This document shows, in pieces, positions 11,211 through 23,755 of a DNA stretch of 64,000 nt (its first letter is position 1; every line of letters begins with the position of its first letter). The position numbers were made by a program, and so were the translations under genes. Origin of the DNA: Monocercomonoides exilis (taxonomy: Eukaryota; Preaxostyla; Oxymonadida; Polymastigidae); NCBI GenBank assembly GCA_001643675.2, contig LSRY02000023.1, positions 907,001 to 971,000 on the forward strand, read 5' to 3'. The notes beneath the pieces were generated by a model, which had not been told where the DNA came from, searched no databases, and saw only the letters and a list, made by a program, of their open reading frames with translations.

Positions 11211-11923
11211 TTACACTCTGTAAAATGAAGAAGAACCGCACAAGGCAAGAGCTTCCAAATCTTTTTCTTTTTCAATTTCTTCCTTGCTCAGAATTCTTGG
11301 TTCACTCACGAATAACACCTCAAACTGTATTCAAAGAAAGAAAAAATCATTTTTTTTTTTTTTTTTGGCAGAGAATGGTAATTTATAAGAACATATTAAA
11401 GAATGCAAATATAATGAAAAAAGAGAAGAATAAAAAAAGAGACACACTGAATAACCCAATCCGCTCATTCGCCTTCTTGTGTGTCTGAAAGAATTCAAGC
11501 ATTCTTCTGGTGTCTTCCGTAAATAATTCATTTGCACAGGACTGTATGGATCAAAGGTCAATACAACAGGAGAACCCTGTTCAGTTTAGAGTAAATATTC
11601 GCAACGAGAACATTATCAATCAATCAATTAATCAAAGAAAAAAAAAAAAAAAAGAGAGAGAGAGAGAGAGAGAAAGAGAAAGAGAAAGAGAGATAGATAG
11701 ATAGATAGAATAAATACATCAATTCCAATCATCCTTTTTCTTTAACATACAAAAATTATTTTCTTCTTTAAAATAGTTCAATCAATACTCCAAAAGAACA
11801 GTTTCATAAACATACACATTTTTGCATACCTTACTGTTATATTCCAACCCAAAGGCTGTTTTCGACCGATTTTGCATCTGGATCATAAGCGGAGGGCAAA
11901 ATATCGTCTCTTCCATTTCGCTT

Positions 11924-11955
<32 letters not shown>

Positions 11956-13001
11956 GGAAGAGGAAGAAGAAGTATCAGATGCATCAGTGCTGGATGCTGG
12001 CAATTTGATGGTGTGGCTGGTGACGGGAGGATGAGGCAGCATCTCTGGAATTTCGCATTCGTCTTCGTCTTCAACTCCTTCCGCATCTTCTCCTAATCCA
12101 GCGATAAAAGTGATCATTTTATCTTCTTTGCTTTCTTCGAATCCTTCAATTTCTCTAACTTTGTCTTTTTCATCGCTCTTTTCAGATTTTTCATTCAAAT
12201 CATCCTTCGCATCATATCTCTGTCTGAAATATTCTTCAACAAATGTGTTCACATTTAATGGAGAAGTGAGAATATCCACCAAAACGACTCTTAAAAATCA
12301 TTATTAAAATGAGATGTAAATAATGTGTTTCGTTAAAATAAACGTGCTTTGAAATATATATTAAAAAAATAAAATTCAAACGGGATTCCTAGCGACCTCA
12401 AAAGAGTCCATCCTTCAACTGCACCAATTTTTGCTTTTGTTCCTGTCAGTTTATGCTTGAAATATGCATCGCTTGCAGGTTCAAATCCACTATAATCATA
12501 AAAAAACATTGATATATAAATGCAATTACAATTGATTTGCGTTACTAATTTTTTCTCCTCATACCGTTTCCATGCACTTTCAATTCGTTCTTGAATTTCC
12601 ATAATTGACGGAATACCTTCCAATCCAAGTGTGCAAAGATGCTCATGAAATAGTGGAATCTTATGAAGATAAGAAAATTGCATTTGTATATTTCTATATG
12701 CACCTCCCCATCCATTATCTTCAGGCTCAACATGATAAAAACCTGAGAAGCAGTAATCACAAATTAAAGCAATTCATTAAATCTAATCATTTTATCCCTT
12801 ATTATTTCATTCAAAAAACCTAGAGAGTTGCAAAAAAGAGGAGCTTTACGTCCGCTTCCAGACCAATTACTCATAATGATTTGAGTTATTGTTTGAACAT
12901 CATCTACAAATAATTTTCAACGATATGAATAACAAAAACATTTTCAAACTAGAATCTTTCTGTGTATGCTTCTCTTTGGATTGTTTGATTATTTCTGACA
13001 T
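11211..13001 (-). CDS. UFM1-specific-protease-like protein (peptidase C78 fold) with altered catalytic residues
   Basis: I joined seven exons: 13001-12950, 12903-12820, 12742-12565, 12489-12382, 12289-11830, 11576-11448 and 11324-11211. All junctions are GT-AG and the sum is exactly 375 codons (374 aa, stop UAA). The order of blocks matches UFSP1/2: GFYHVEPEDNGWGGAYRN (residues 46-63), IPSIMEIQERIE, LTGTKAKIGAVEGW (about 116-129), PPLMIQ, and VVLTFDPYSPV (298-308), with a C-terminal tail. Family members have GWGCAYR and DPH. Here residue 59 is Gly instead of the nucleophile Cys, and residue 305 is Tyr instead of His, while Asp303 remains. An acidic and poly-Ser insert (17 or more Ser) interrupts exon 5. 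Active UFSP matures UFM1 and removes it from targets; this copy looks like a pseudoenzyme. ATG4 (C54) also has GWGC, but the AYRNIQ context favours C78. Confidence 0.8.
11637..11710. repeat. A-tract plus (GA)n, (GAGAAA)n and (GATA)n microsatellite
   Basis: A simple-sequence tract lying inside the 253-nt intron 5 (11577-11829) of the UFSP-like gene. Confidence 0.9.
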
Positions 13002-13336
13002 TTTGTATTTTTTGATAATATGATCGAAAGCATTATAAAATGGCTTTGTGAGAAAATGCTTTCTTTTTTCTTAAGTCAATTATTTTTATGATATTTTTAA
13101 TTCAATGCAATGGATCTTCAAGAAGCTAGATTATTAGGAGCGTTTTCTTTCAATTTTTAAATGAAAGAATCTCTTTTATATTTCAAAAGGCAAATGGCAA
13201 CTCTTTGGAAATAAAAAGAATTCATTTTTCACTTTTTTATTTAATATATATTATTGAATATTATAGTTCACATGAAAGTGAGAATTGATGAATGAATTTT
13301 TGAAACATTGATCTTCAAATAATTAAAATCATTCAA
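13002..13336. promoter_or_regulatory. Shared divergent promoter region, UFSP-like and TMA16-like genes
   Basis: 335 bp separate the two start codons of oppositely transcribed genes, so the promoters of both must lie here. The sequence is AT-rich. I do not see a defined core element that I would name. Confidence 0.5.
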
Positions 13337-14111
13337 ATGCCAAAGGAACAAAGAAGGAAAATAATTCATCCAAAATCAAGAAAAGCCATACAAATGATAG
13401 GCCAACAGATGAGAAATGAAACGAAGAAGAAAACTAAATTGGAGAAAAAAGGGGAAAGATTAAATGAGTATGAGATCGTACCATTTATTCAAAAACTTAT
13501 AAAGAAAGATAATGTGGAGAAATACACTTACGAACAAGGTTGAATTTTGATTTCTCTTTAATGGCTTAGATAAATTAAATTTATTTTTATTTCAGCTCTT
13601 GATCTTATCGAGAAATTTGTTCATCGTCATGACGATGAATTGAAGCTAATTGACGAACGTAGAAAGACTGGAAAACATGTTTCAACAAGGTATACTATTA
13701 ACCATAAAGTTTAAAATTTAAATTTCGCATTTTGCTTGCAGTGCAATGCTTCAAGCTGATGAGTGGAAGAAAGAAATTGGACAAATCCATTCTGGAATTG
13801 GTGTGCTCTTATTTTATTTCTATTATTTTATTTGCGTATATCATTGTTTAGAGGGTCCAGATTTGCTTAATCCAGATTGTGTTGTTCGGCTTCGGATTTG
13901 GAATGGAGATAAAAGGTCAATTAATCTTTTTCCAATGAGGGTTTATCGCAAGCCATCCGCACACTTCAAAAAAGAATCACCATCTGCCCCAACTCCATCA
14001 TCATCGTCTTCTTCGACACCAGCTCCAACACCTTCTTCCGTTCCTCTTCCTTCAGAAATTCCTTCATCTTCGACTATTCCTTCTCAAACGATGGAATCTG
14101 ATGTTCAATAG
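13337..14111 (+). CDS. TMA16: TMA16-like 60S ribosome biogenesis factor
   Basis: Four exons, 13337-13538, 13596-13689, 13742-13800 and 13852-14111, join through GT-AG introns of 57, 52 and 51 nt into 205 codons (204 aa, stop UAG). The family signature runs in order: IIHPKSRKAIQM near the N-terminus; FVHRHDDELKLIDERRKTGK; WKKEIGQIHSGIEGPDLLNP across the exon 3-4 junction; then VVRLRIWNGDKRSINLFPMR. TMA16 of yeast and humans binds late pre-60S particles. About 60 C-terminal residues are a Ser/Pro/Thr-rich extension not typical of the family. The gene is head to head with the UFSP-like gene. Confidence 0.85.
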
Positions 14112-14617
14112 CATTCCAAATTCATAGCATTAACTTAAAAATGAGCCAGATCGTTATTATCTGAAAAACTCATTTCGTATAAACAAAAATTTGTCCGAAA
14201 ATAGTTGAGGCAAATAATTACAAACTTAATTGAAATCGTCTTCTTATTTTTCAATCATTTCAATTTCATTTCACTAAGAAAATTCTGAATGGAACTTATC
14301 CTCTAAATTCAAAAATTACTCACATTTCTTTTTTCATCCCCCCATTTTTTGATTTTTTAAAAAAAGAAAGCACTTTCAAACTTAAGTTAATGAAGAAATA
14401 AGTCTTAACACGAAAATTTTCAAGTCTTTTCAAAAACAAATGATTTGTGGTAAATATTTCTGTTCCACAAAACTCAAAAAACGAATCAAAAATTAGTGAA
14501 AAAAAACATCTTATAAATAACATATATACATAACTTGAATATTCTTTCTCAGAAAATTCAAAAGTATTCCTAAGAAATATCAATTGTTTGTCTAACACTT
14601 GGAAACTGAACATCACT

Positions 14618-15878
14618 TTAATCACTATCTTCAGGTTTCTGCTTCAAATTCTCTTTCAGTTTTGAGGAAACCTCTATTATTTCCTCGTTTCTCTTATCAG
14701 ATTCATTCAAATTGCTATCAATAACAGTCACATCTTTCTGTGTACCATCAGCTCTGCGTTTGCCAATCACCCCATCATCTTCATCACTCAGCACCACAAT
14801 CCTTCTAATTCCTCGTTTCAGCCATTTTTCCATTGTTTTTTCATTTCCTTCTGGAAAATCTTTTCCCTTTCTAATGGCCATATGCTCTGAATCATCGTCA
14901 ATTATAACTTTCCTCATGTGCATCGAATGTTGAATGCTTCTCATCCTTTTCATTTTCGTCATCTCGTTTTTGGTTAATTCTTCATCTTCATTGTGATTTC
15001 TCTTTTTGTGTCTGTTGCTTTCTTTTTGAGGCAAACTTTGCGCTTTTGAAATCGGATGATTGCTGTTCTTTAACACTAATGAACGAGAACTGAAAACGGT
15101 AGAAAAAGGTAAAGACGTAGAAGAAGCATTAGAAGAAATAAGACTTTCATTCAAAGAAGAAGACGAAGAAGAAGATAATGATGATGACGGCGAAATATCA
15201 TTTCTGATAGCATTTGCAGAAGAAAGAGAAGAAGAAAGAGAAGAAGAAAGAGAAGAAGAAAGAGAAGAAGAGCGAGGCCTGGATACTTCGAAAAGCTGAG
15301 TGGCAGACTGACTGGAAGGATCCGAAAATGAATGCACAATCGCCACACGCGCTGAATTCTTTGCATTTTGGCTTGTTTGTTTCACTCCTCCTTCTCCTTC
15401 TCCTCCTTCTTCTTCTCCTCTTTCTCCTTTTTCTTTTTCTTCAAACCGATTCTGAAAACTTTGTTCACCTTGTTTGTTTTGTTCAATTTGTTTGCTCTGC
15501 TTGTTCGAAATTTGATCAGCAATTGTTCTTCGGAGAGTCTCGTAGTTGTGATAGTCTCTCTCTGAAAGTGGAGTGAGGGACTTGAATTTCTGAATGGGGG
15601 AAGGGCGACGCAGGCTGAAAGGGTTAGAGAGGGAAGGAGAAGAGGAAAGAGAAGAAGAAAAGGAGGTAGAAGAGGAAGAAGAAGAAGAGGAGGAGGAGGA
15701 GAGAATTGAAGAGAGATTGGAAGAGGAAGAGGAATTAGAGAAAGAGTTGGAATTTTGATTGGAATTAGAATTGGAACTGCTATTTAGATTGTGATTGAGA
15801 TTTGGACTACGAGGAGGAGAAGAAAAAAGGGAAAAAGAAGAAGAAGAAGAAGAAGAAGTAGTAGTAGTAGTAGTAGAA

Positions 15879-15910
<32 letters not shown>

Positions 15911-18900
15911 GGAAGATGACGAATGCTGATGAAGCTGTGCCTTTAGTAATTTTTGCTTTTCTTGTTCCTCTTGTGAACGCTCCTTTTTTTGCTTTGCTTC
16001 TTTTTCTTTAACTTTTTCGTTTCTTTTCTCTTTTTCTTTTTCTTTTTCTTTTCCTTCTTTCGTTTCTTCTTTCTCTTTTCTTTCTTTCTCTTTCTCTTCT
16101 TCTTCTTCCTCCTTCTGCAGTTGTTGCATTTGCAGCCTCTGAAACATCATTGCTTGTTGCCTCAGCTTCTCCAGCTGTTTTTGCTGAAGGCTTATCTGCC
16201 TTCGAATCAAAGGCAGTGGAGAAAACTCAGTTTGCTCTGTTTGATATTTACGTTCTTTTGTTTCTTTCTGTTCATTTTGTTTGGGTTTCTCTGTTTGTTC
16301 TGTTTGTTCTGTTTGTTTGGTTTGCTCAAATTCATCAGAATGACTAGAAACACTAGAATTCTTTGAAATATCAGAATTTTCACTCATTTCTGGAAGACCA
16401 GTAAGATCTGAAAGATCCGAATCCCTTGAGACATTTGAAACCTCATCAGCATTTGAAGAATTTGACTTCTGTGTGTCTAAGCTTAAGCTTTGCCGACAAT
16501 CAGATTGAGAAACAGAGTCAGCTTTTTCAGGATAATTTGGAGAATTTTGCAGAAATTTAGTTTTGGTTAATGATTTTGCTAAGTTTTTTGACAAATTTTG
16601 AGACAAAGTTTTTGACAAAGTTCTGGTAAGAGTGTTTAACCGAGAGATTGAAGGGGATTTTGACAGAGTTTTTGAATGAATTTTTGATTGAGAATTTGAT
16701 TGAGAATTAGATTGAGAATCTGAAAGGGGTTTTAATTGCATATTTGATTGCTCTTTTGATTGAGCTTGTGAGTTTTGTTGAAAGTTTGTTTGAATTTGAG
16801 GTTGATCCTGTGTGGTTAGAGCAGGGAAAGAGGAAGGGAAAGGAGAAGATGACATATTTGATGGATTTGATGGAGAAGACATTGTATTACTGGGTGGAAG
16901 CAATTTTTGATGTTCTTTTTCTTTTTCTTCCTCTTTTTCTTCTTCTTTCTCTTTCTCTTTAAATTTCTCTTTAAATTTCTCCTTCGTTTTCTCCTTTGTT
17001 TTTGTCTTTGTTTGCTCTTTTAACATTGTTTTTGATTGAATTTGAGGCAAAACATCGTTTTGAATATAAATTGATGGTGCTATCTTTGTTAGAATGGTAG
17101 AAGAAGAAGAAGAAGATAGAGAAGAAGGAGAAGATGATGATGAAGGAGGAGGAAGAGAAGAAGAAGAAGAAGAAGAAGAAGAAGAAGAAGAAGAAGAAGA
17201 AGAAGAACTTTGAGATTGAGGAAAACGAAGAGAAGAAGAGGGATTGGAGGTGAGACGAAGATAATGCAGATAAGCTGAATAGAGATTGAAAGAAGGGGAA
17301 GAAGAAGAAGAAGAGGAGGAGGAGGAGGAAGAAGAAGAAGAGGAAGAAAGAAAAGAAGGAGAAGAAGGAAAGACAAAAGGAGAAGGATAAGAAGGAGATG
17401 GAGATGGAGAAGAAGAAAAAGAATTCAAAGAATTCAAAGAAGAATTCAAAGAAGAAGAATTCAATGAAGAAGAAGGAAGAGAAGGAGAAGGAGAAGGAGA
17501 AGAAGAGAAAGAGGAATGAGTTGGATTGAAAGGATAAGAGGGATGACATAAAAGAGAAGAATAATAGTTTGAAATGAATGGAAGGGAAGAATTGTGTTGT
17601 GGAAAAGAAGAACAAAGAGAAGAAGAAAGAGAAGAAGAAAGAGAAGAAGAAAGAGAAGAAGAATTCAAAGAGGAAGAAGAGGAAGAAGAAGAAGAAAAGG
17701 AGGAAGATGAAGAAGACAACGAAGAAGAAGAAGAAGAAATGGATGACGATGAAGAAGAGGTTGGAAATGAAGAAAGAGAAGAAGAAGAAAGTGATAAATT
17801 GAAAGGTGATGGAAAATTAGTTAATGGAAGTGAAGTTGGAGATGAAGATGAAGGAGGAGAAGGAGAAGGAGAAGGAGAAGGAGAGGAAGAGGAAGATGAG
17901 GAGGAAGATGAGGAGGAAGATGAGGAGGAAGATGAGGAGGAGGAGGAGGAAGAAGAAGAAGAAAAAGGCGATGATGAAGTGGAGTTGGAAGTGAAAGAGG
18001 AAGATGCAGAGGAAGAAAGAGGAGAAGAGGAAGAAGAAAGAGGAGGAGGAGGAGGAGGAGGAGGAGGAGGAGAAGAAGAAGAAGAAGAAGAAGAAGAAGA
18101 AGAAGAATGAAATGATTTTGTTTTGTGTTCTGAAGACAAACGACGAAAAGGCAGAGGCGAAGAAAGAGAAGGAAAACGAGAAAGAGGAGAGCATTGCGAA
18201 GTGCTGGAACGGGAAATGATTTGAGTAACAGAAGAAGAAGAAGAAAGAGAAGAGGAAGAAAGAGAAGGAGAGGAAGAAGGAGAAGGAGAAGATGAATGGA
18301 AAGGAGAAAGATGATGTGAAGGTGAATAAGATAATTGTGAAGTGGAGGTTGGAAGAGAGGAAGAAGAAGAAGAAGAAGAGGAAGAAAAAGAAGAAGAATT
18401 AAAAGAAGAAGAAGAAGAAGAATGAGAAGAAGAAGAGGAAGAGGAGGAAGAAGACATTGAGGAAAGAGAAGAAGAATGAAAACGAGAGCGAGAAAGAGGG
18501 CGAGAACGAAGAGAAGGAGGAGAAAAAGAAGGAGAACGAGAAGGAGAAAGAGGAGAAGGAGAAGGAGAAACATATTGAGTGTCTGAGCAATCAGAAGAAA
18601 TTGAGTCATCAGCAGAAATTGAATGTGTTTTTCTGCTTGAAAAACTTCTTCTTAGTCTTTTGTGCAAAGTTCTTAGTTTCTCCTTCTCTTCCTTTTTTTC
18701 CTTTTTTTCCTTTTCTTCTTCTTTTTCTTTCTTCTCTTTCTGTTTCAATAACCTCATTGACGTTCTTCTTCTTCTTCTTCTTCTTTCTCTTTCTCTTTCT
18801 CTTTCTCTCTTTCTTCTTTTTCTCTTCTCTCTAATCTCCTTCAACTCTTTCAATTTCCTTTTTCTCTTTCTTCTTCTTCCTCTGCTGCTGCTGTTTCTGC

Positions 18901-21343
18901 TTGTTCTTGTTCTCTTTCTATTGTCTTTGCTTTCACTTTCACTTCCACTTCCACTTTTATTTTTGCTTCTTCTTCTGCTTCTTCTTCTTCTTCTCAAATG
19001 AAACAATACATTTTCTTCTTCTTCATTTGTTTTGTTAGCTTTGTAATCTTTTTTATCTTTATTAGCTTCATTTATTTCGTTGATTTTATTATCTTTCTTA
19101 GCTTTTTGCTCTTTTGATGCTTCTATTTCAGACATTGAAGAGTTTTCAGTGTCATCATGTGAAATCGTCATTGAGTGCTTCTTCTTCTTCTCTTTCTTTT
19201 GGATTTTGTTTGTGTTTTCTAATTTTATTTCTGTTTTTATTTTGATTTCTTTTTCTTTTTCTTTTTCTTTTTCATATTCTTCCTCTTTTTCTTTTTCTTT
19301 ATCTTTCCCTTTAACATCTTCATCATCATCATCATCATCTTTCTTCACATCCAATCTATTTTTACTCAATTTTTCATTTTCCTTTCCATTTCCACTTCCA
19401 CTTCCTTTTCCATTTCCATTTCCATTTTCGCTTTTATTTCCATTTTCTCCTTCTTTCTCTCTTTCTTTCTCTCCTTCTTTTTCTCCTTCATTATCACTTT
19501 CTAATGTTTCATTCATTGAATTGTCATCTTTTATGATGTTTTTGTACCACGAACGGGACATTTTGACTTCTGGATACTTCTGATGAAGAAGATGATGGGA
19601 AGAAGAAGAAGAAGAAAGAGAAGAAAGAGAAGAAGAAAGAAAAGAAGAGGAAGAAGATGATGAAAAGGGGGAAGAAAGAGAAAAAGGTGAAGAGAAAGAA
19701 GAATAAAGAGAAGAAAAAGGAAGAGAAGAAGAGGAAGAAGATGATGAAGCTAAAGAATTAAAACATAAGTTTGGCTTTGAATCTGCCTGAAAAGGATTTA
19801 TTGCTTCAAAAGAAGAATTTTGAGGGTCAGAAGAAGAAGAAGAAGAGGAGGAAGAAGAAGAAGAGGAAGAAAAGGAAGGCGAAGGAGGAAAAGAAATCAC
19901 AAAACGAGGGGTGGGAGGAGAAGGAGGTGTAGAAGGCGTAGGAGGTGAATTTGAAAGAGAAGAAAAAGAAGCAGAAGCAGAAGCAGAAGAAGAACTTGAA
20001 GAACTTGAAGAAGAAGGAAGAGAAAGAGAAGAAGAAGAAGAAACAGGCAAACGAGATTCAATTCCTAATTGCTGTGAAACGAGCTGGCTGTTGTGAACAT
20101 TGCTCTCAGCTTCGTTTCTTGCTGTTTTTTCTCTACTTTTATCATCTTTCTTCTCAATTGCACCACTGGCTTTTTCTCTTTGACACTCATCAACTCCATT
20201 TTCCTTCTCTTTCTTCCTTTCTCTTTCCCTTTCCCTCTCTTTCTCTTTCTCTTTCCTCCTCTCCCTCTCTTTCTCCTTCTTCCTCTCCTTCTTCTTCTTC
20301 TTCTCCTTCTCCCTCTTGTCTTCCTTGCGCCTCAGTGCAAACTGGCTCCTTTGTGCAGCTATCGCCTCCATCTTCTCCACATCGATGTTGTCCTGCTGCT
20401 GCAGAAGCAGCGAAAGCATCACCTCCCGCCGGATCTTCATCTTCCGCTGGAACCGCGTCGGATAGGCTGGCTCTGCAGTTTTCTCTTTGCTGCTGGCTTC
20501 TTTCTCTGCCAATGATTTTTCCCCTTCAAAAGATGGATATCGAGGTGAAAGAACAAGTTGCTCCGCTTCTGTATTTCTTGGTGATTGAACATCAGAACTG
20601 CCCGCTGGAAGCTTCATAAGCAGCTCAGCAGTTTGCTCTGCATTTGGTGAATCGTTGTGATCGAGCATATTTTCGCTTGATGAATGCAATTCAGAAGAAA
20701 GTGAGTTTCTGATGGTCCCATCATTCGGACAATTGCTTGATGGAGTTTTGAGTGTTGCGACGCTTTCGCTGATGATTGGAAGGCGCAGAGAGGCCAACGT
20801 TTGAACATCACTTACTCCGGAATATAGCAAAGATAAAACCTTTTTCTCCTTTAATATCTTTTTCGTTTCGGCTTCAAGCTTTTCTTTTTCTGCTTCTTCT
20901 GTCACCATAATAACATCTGGATCTTCATATTGAGAATGATTTGTTGTACTCTTGGTATGCTTATTTTTAATAATTGTTGTTTGTGAAATCTTTGAAGAAA
21001 GATTCTGAGTATTCACTAATTTTTCATCAATATCCAAATTTTCATCATCCGAACTCTTTTTCTTCAAAGATTTATGATTATGATGAATTTCATGTTCATT
21101 TTTCTTTTTCGTTGAACATTCGCTTTCTTTCTTCAATAGGATAGCATCTTCTTTCCCAAAAGTTGATGATGGATTGCTCACCAAGAAATTACATGAAAGC
21201 AAATCATGCTGATTCATAAGCATCTGTTCAAGCACAGAATTGATATTATGCATAGATTCTAATTCGTGCATTAAAAATTCTACTGTTAATTTATTGGGAG
21301 GCAAAGAAGCATCAGTACAATTGCTTTCAAATGAATAATTCAT
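14618..21343 (-). CDS. Giant Ser- and Lys/Glu-rich low-complexity protein with SUMO-interacting-motif-like cluster
   Basis: One uninterrupted frame of about 6.7 kb, stop UAA. The frame is open to 21382, but the sequence just before the second Met (pyrimidine run then TTTTAG) looks like an intron end. I therefore place the start at 21343 (MNYSFESNC). The first 330 residues are of normal complexity, with YPTRFQRKMKIRREVMLSLL near 315. After that, Lys/Glu/Arg blocks alternate with poly-Ser blocks: roughly 350-410 KE, 430-630 Ser, 640-985 KE, 990-1480 Ser, 1490-1780 Gln/Asn/Thr, 1790-1860 KE, 1860-2060 Ser. Numbering is from 21382. The last 100 residues carry four hydrophobic-acidic motifs (VIIDDDSE, IVVLSDEDD, VTVIDSN, EIIEVSS). 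I recognise no family. A nuclear role is an inference. Confidence 0.75.
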
Positions 21344-21399
21344 TTTTCTAAAAGAATAATTCAAAGCAATAATATTAAGCAAATTAAAAATGATTGTAA

Positions 21400-22362
21400 A
21401 TTATTGAATAAATGCCTATAAACCTTGTAACGCTAAATTGTACCTTGTTCAACTGAAAATCGTAATCTAATAATCACTATCATTCTATGTTGGGGAACTG
21501 ATCAAAATGGTTAATGGAGAACATTTTTCATTCAATAACTTCATTCAATAATGAGAAAGACATCAAAAAATAAATAAATGAAGATATGTTTTATCACATT
21601 TCACAGTTCTGTTTGAATAACTTTGTTGGAGCATGGAATTTGTTGCTTTTTCACAGAATAAACTATTGTTTGGTGCACATGTGAATATAGTCGGATCCTT
21701 CTACAAAAAGACTTTCTTCACTGCTCTCATATTTCCCTCAGGAGTTCTCATTTCATTCATCATTTAAATCTCTTCCTGAGTTGATTAGATTTTGTTGAGG
21801 TTGGGAAATGCAGGAGAAACAGGAGGAAAGATTGAAAGCAGCAGGAAAAGAGCGAGAGCGAGAGAATTGGGGAAGATGGCCGAACGAATGAATGCATAAT
21901 TATGAAAGAATGTTTCATATTAATTCAATCAAAAAGTCACTTGAGGGAATTTTTGATTTACAAAAGAAGGTTAAAAGATGGCTCCATCAAATTTTCTTTC
22001 TGTTTTTTTGTTGCATTCTTGCATTTCAAAAGGGTGAGAGGAAAAAATTTTCAAAAAAAATTCAAGTGAAGTTTGTTTTCTGCTTTGTGAAATGAGAAAA
22101 AAAGAAAATTTAAAAAATCAAAAATGGTGAGTTACAAAATGATGTGAATTTCCTTTTCTCAAGCGTTTACATCATCATTTACAAATTATCACACAATCAA
22201 ACAAAAATTTTCAATCAAAAAAGGCTGCAAACAATCGTTTGCTAAAGAAGTAAATTATTCAAAAAGAAAAATCGAAAATATGAGAAATAGAATTATAACA
22301 GAATTTCATTTACAAAACATTTCCAAAATTATCTGCCTTATTAAATGATAAATTATTCGTAC
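21400..22362. other. Intergenic stretch
   Basis: AT-rich; nothing that I can support as a gene on either strand. Likely the promoter of the giant ORF (right of 21343) and the 3' flank of the next gene. Confidence 0.5.
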
Positions 22363-23755
22363 CTAAACCTTAATATATGGAAGAAAATGAAAAAAAGTTA
22401 TGACAATATCTCGAAATCCTTCTTCTTCCAACTTTTCGACAAAATTCCTTTTCAACTCATTTTTCATTGCTTTATCAATATGACAAGTCTTCTTTTCTCT
22501 CAATTTCCCACAAATGTTCTTTAAAAATGCATAACATTTATCTGCCAATTCTGTATCCAATGTTGGTTGCTGAATCTCCTCCAATGCGAAATTAATTGCT
22601 CCACCTTTCACTAAACAATAGAGAGCAATAAAAATTTGATGTTTATTCACAATCATTTCAAATATGTCCAAAGATAAAATAACTAATTTTTTGTGGTTTT
22701 CCCTTGCTGATCTGCACAGCCTTGCTAGACATTCAATCAATATGACACACTTTTCATCTTGTAATTCGTATTCCGAAAAGAATCTGCAAATCGTGTTCAG
22801 CAATCCAATTACAGTTCTTATATCTTTCATTTCTTTTCCGCTTGCTTCCTCTTCTTTTTTCTTCCAATCCACACATTTCATCAGTTCATCCAATTCTCTT
22901 GTCTCTGCTCTCGGAAACTGCAGCTCATTCACAATTGCGTTTTTCGAATGTTCATTTTTGAAAAGTCTATTTATCAAAAACCGCCAAGCAAACTGATAGG
23001 CGAGTCGTGTCAGATTCTGATGTTCCTGGTGATATTCGATGATTTCTTTGATCTCCTTCAAATATAGTTCTTCTCCTAATTCCTAATCAAAAAAAGATAT
23101 AAAAAAATAGCAATAACAAAATGGAATGGAAATGTCCACACGTTTAATTCATGGATGCAACTCAAAGCAAACAAAGCCATTTCCACTTCTTTTTGAGCTT
23201 CCTTGCTTTCTTCTTTTCTCAATGCAACTTTCAGAAGACAAGGCACACAAATTAAAATAAATTCGTTTGGAACATAGCCGGAGCACAATGTCATATAGCA
23301 TTCGCAAAGATCAAAAAGAAGCTTTTCATCTTTTCCTTCTTTTTTCTCATCTTCTTCAATAATCATTTTCTCAAATCTTTTGTTCAATTTTGAATATTTA
23401 AAACCATAGATCCAAATGTTTTTCAATTCGTTATAGAATCCAATACACTTCAGCAATAAACATGCATTTTCCATCGAAAGTTTCTCTTCTTCAATCATTT
23501 TGTTAATTTTATCAAACAGTTCTTTTGTGAAAACTGATCTAAATTCTTCTTTATCCATTTTTTTCATCAATCCATTCGTTTCAAGAATCTTCTGTTTCTG
23601 TTCACTCTCAGAGTAACATGCTAGTTCATCTAGTTTTTCTTCAAAGAAAAAAAAAGTCAAAAAATGTAATCATTTCATTGAAACATTAAATCCATCAAAC
23701 TTTTGAACTTATCAGCAAGTGTAATTTCTTGAGTTCCATTGTTATAAACATTCAT
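22363..23755 (-). CDS. Helical-repeat protein of an expanded oxymonad family
   Basis: Three exons, 23755-23701, 23638-23142 and 23082-22363, with GT-AG introns of 62 and 59 nt, join into 424 codons (423 aa, stop UAA). The first exon is tiny (MNVYNNGTQEITLADKFK). Splicing it to exon 2 removes an in-frame stop that would otherwise truncate the N-terminus. The protein is almost entirely amphipathic helix: FRSVFTKELFDKINKMIEEE, LICVPCLLKVALRKEE, LDELMKCVDWKKKEEE, LIECLARLCRSARENHKKL. This resembles an alpha-solenoid of ARM/HEAT type. I recall many close paralogues in Monocercomonoides, of unknown function. The reading frame appears intact. Confidence 0.8.

Noticed and set aside
17574-18110. Poly-Glu ORF on the + strand
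   Set aside because: It is the antisense shadow of poly-Ser codons (TCN) of the giant minus-strand gene; the composition follows the repeat.
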